Below, piece after piece: positions 6,192-7,155 of a stretch of DNA of 7,155 nt (the stretch's first letter is position 1; every line of letters starts with the position of its first letter). The stretch covers positions 1 through 7,155 of the forward strand of contig JADDKG010000031.1 of NCBI GenBank assembly GCA_020253895.1, written 5' to 3'. Below the pieces are notes generated by a model, which searched no databases, had not been told where the DNA came from, and saw nothing but the letters and a program-made list of their open reading frames with translations. This DNA comes from Rubrobacter sp. (GTDB lineage: Bacteria; Actinomycetota; Rubrobacteria; Rubrobacterales; Rubrobacteraceae). The position numbers and the translations under genes are program-made.

Positions 6192-7091
6192 TCAGATAGT
6201 AGCGTCCGTTATCCGACGGGCCTCCTGCAGGTCGCGCCGGATCTGCTCCTGAAGCTCCTCTACCCCGGAGAACTTTTTCTCCCCCCGAATCCTGCGCAGA
6301 AACCCGACCTCTATCTCTCTGCCGTAAAGATCCCCCTCGAAGTCCAGCAGGTGGGCCTCGATGAGGCTCTCGGAGCGCCCGCCAAAGGTGGGGGCGACCC
6401 CGACGTTGGTGCACGCGGCGTACCGCTCCTCCCCCACCCGTACGACGCACGCGTATACCCCCCTTCCCGGCACGACCACCCCCTCCTCGGGCCTCAGGTT
6501 GGCGGTGGGGAACCCTATCTTGGCCCCCCTCCTCTCCCCTTCCACCACCCGCCCGCACACGGCGTGGGGCCGCCCGAGAAGCCGCGAGGCCTCTTCCACC
6601 CGCCCCTCGAGAACGAGACGCCTTATCCGGGTGGAGCTGACCTCCTGCCCCCCATCGAGCCCCCGCACCGGAACGCCTACGGCCTCGCCCCCGAAGGAGC
6701 GCATGAGCCGCTCGAGATCCCCGAAGTCCCCGGCGGCCCGGTGGCCGAACCGGAAGTTCTCCCCGACCACCACCACCGAGGCCCCGAGCTCCCCCACGAG
6801 AACCTCCCGGACGAACTCCTCGGGGCTCTTGAGCGAGAGCCTGCGGTCGAAGCGGATGACGCGTACCTCGTCCACCCCGAGATCGAGCAGGAGCCTCCTC
6901 CGCATCGGCAGGGGCGTCAGAAGCGGCGGTGCCTCGCCAGGCCGGAGCACCGCCCGCGGGTGAGGATCGAAGGTAGCGACCACAACCCGCATCCCACGCG
7001 CCTTCCCCTCCTCAAGCGCCCTGCCCAACACCGCCCGGTGCCCGAGATGCACCCCGTCGAAGTTCCCGAGCGCCACCACTACCCCCCGCAC
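6192..7091 (-). CDS. ribF: Bifunctional riboflavin kinase / FAD synthetase
   Basis: RibF phosphorylates riboflavin to FMN and adenylates FMN to FAD in the cytoplasm. Numbering from GTG at 7091 (299 aa), the nucleotidyltransferase half shows GNFDGVHLGH at 9-18, TFDPHP ending at 45, GENFRFG at 110-116 and SSTRIR at 152-157. The riboflavin kinase half shows GAKIGFPTANL with PTAN at 195-198, GVYA at 211-214, NVGVAPTFGG at 229-238 and the likely catalytic Glu245 in IEAHLLDFEGDLYG. Both halves are intact and the length is typical. A longer frame begins at GTG 7115, but GGAGGT (7103-7098) sits 6 bases before the GTG at 7091 and the family usually begins just ahead of GNFDG, so I prefer 7091. This start overlaps the end of the truB frame by 13 bases, implying coupled translation. 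The truB-ribF-rpsO order is conserved in Gram-positive bacteria. Confidence 0.96.
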   Translation of the reverse strand: MRGVVVALGNFDGVHLGHRAVLGRALEEGKARGMRVVVATFDPHPRAVLRPGEAPPLLTPLPMRRRLLLDLGVDEVRVIRFDRRLSLKSPEEFVREVLVGELGASVVVVGENFRFGHRAAGDFGDLERLMRSFGGEAVGVPVRGLDGGQEVSSTRIRRLVLEGRVEEASRLLGRPHAVCGRVVEGERRGAKIGFPTANLRPEEGVVVPGRGVYACVVRVGEERYAACTNVGVAPTFGGRSESLIEAHLLDFEGDLYGREIEVGFLRRIRGEKKFSGVEELQEQIRRDLQEARRITDATI

Positions 7092-7155
7092 AGCACCACC
7101 TCCGGCCGGGCCCACCCGCCACGCGCCCCGTAGACCCCGAGCAGCTCCCCGCCGC
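7079..7155 (-). CDS. truB: tRNA pseudouridine synthase B, C-terminal end (partial)
   Basis: A frame open from the right edge ends at TAG 7081-7079 and gives about 24 residues, including GELLGVYGARGG and a tail WARPEVVLCGG. A Gly-[Arg/Glu]-Leu-Leu-x-[Val/Leu]-Tyr segment followed by a basic stretch and a short Pro-Val-Val-type end is what the C-terminus of TruB looks like, and truB directly precedes ribF in many Gram-positive genomes. TruB makes pseudouridine 55 in the T-loop of tRNAs. The catalytic domain lies outside the window, so the assignment rests on this short tail and on gene order. It overlaps ribF. Confidence 0.6.
   Translation of the reverse strand, partial: GGELLGVYGARGGWARPEVVLCGG
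7098..7103 (-). promoter_or_regulatory. Ribosome-binding site deciding the ribF start
   Basis: GGAGGT on the minus strand lies 6 bases before the GTG at 7091-7089 and downstream of the alternative GTG at 7115, so it can only serve the shorter form. It lies inside the truB coding frame. Confidence 0.6.

Noticed and set aside
6088..6558. Minus-strand 156-codon frame across the ribF end and rpsO leader
   Set aside because: Out-of-frame reading of ribF followed by the purine-rich leader; Gly/Arg-rich and without domain features.

Overview
The window is a compact, GC-rich stretch (well over 60% G+C by eye) in which every supported gene lies on the minus strand. In transcription order (high to low coordinate) it holds the 3' end of a truB-like gene, ribF, rpsO, pnp, an M16 zinc peptidase gene, rnj (RNase J), and the 5' end of an ftsK/spoIIIE-type gene that runs off the left edge. 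The order truB-ribF-rpsO-pnp-M16 is a conserved housekeeping arrangement in Gram-positive bacteria. The combination of RNase J, an M16 peptidase after pnp, high G+C and frequent GTG/TTG starts points to an actinobacterium. A deep-branching, possibly thermophilic lineage such as Rubrobacter is my best guess, but that is inference from gene order and composition, not a database match.

Layout. 7079-7155 is the truB tail, overlapping the start of ribF by 13 bases. 6192-7091 is ribF (FMN/FAD synthesis). 6101-6191 is a purine-rich leader with a weak -10-like element. 5834-6100 is rpsO (ribosomal protein S15), followed by 39 bases and then pnp (3734-5794). Only 2 bases separate pnp from the M16 peptidase (2466-3731). 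A 40-base gap then leads to rnj (764-2425), whose start I move to a CTG codon. A 66-base gap leads to ftsK (697 to beyond base 1). No factor-independent terminator is visible between any of the genes, and no stretch over 300 bases lacks a gene.

How the genes work together. The core is RNA metabolism: a tRNA pseudouridine synthase, a 30S protein, the 3'-5' phosphorolytic exoribonuclease PNPase and the 5'-3' exo/endoribonuclease RNase J. PNPase and RNase J attack RNA from opposite ends, and here only one peptidase gene separates them. RibF supplies flavin cofactors, and FtsK moves chromosome ends through the division septum.

I found no undescribed system. The items worth a second look are translational and transcriptional details: a probable CTG start for rnj, a small stop-start-coupled ORF in front of it, a possible leaderless ftsK, and the purine-rich S15 leader.
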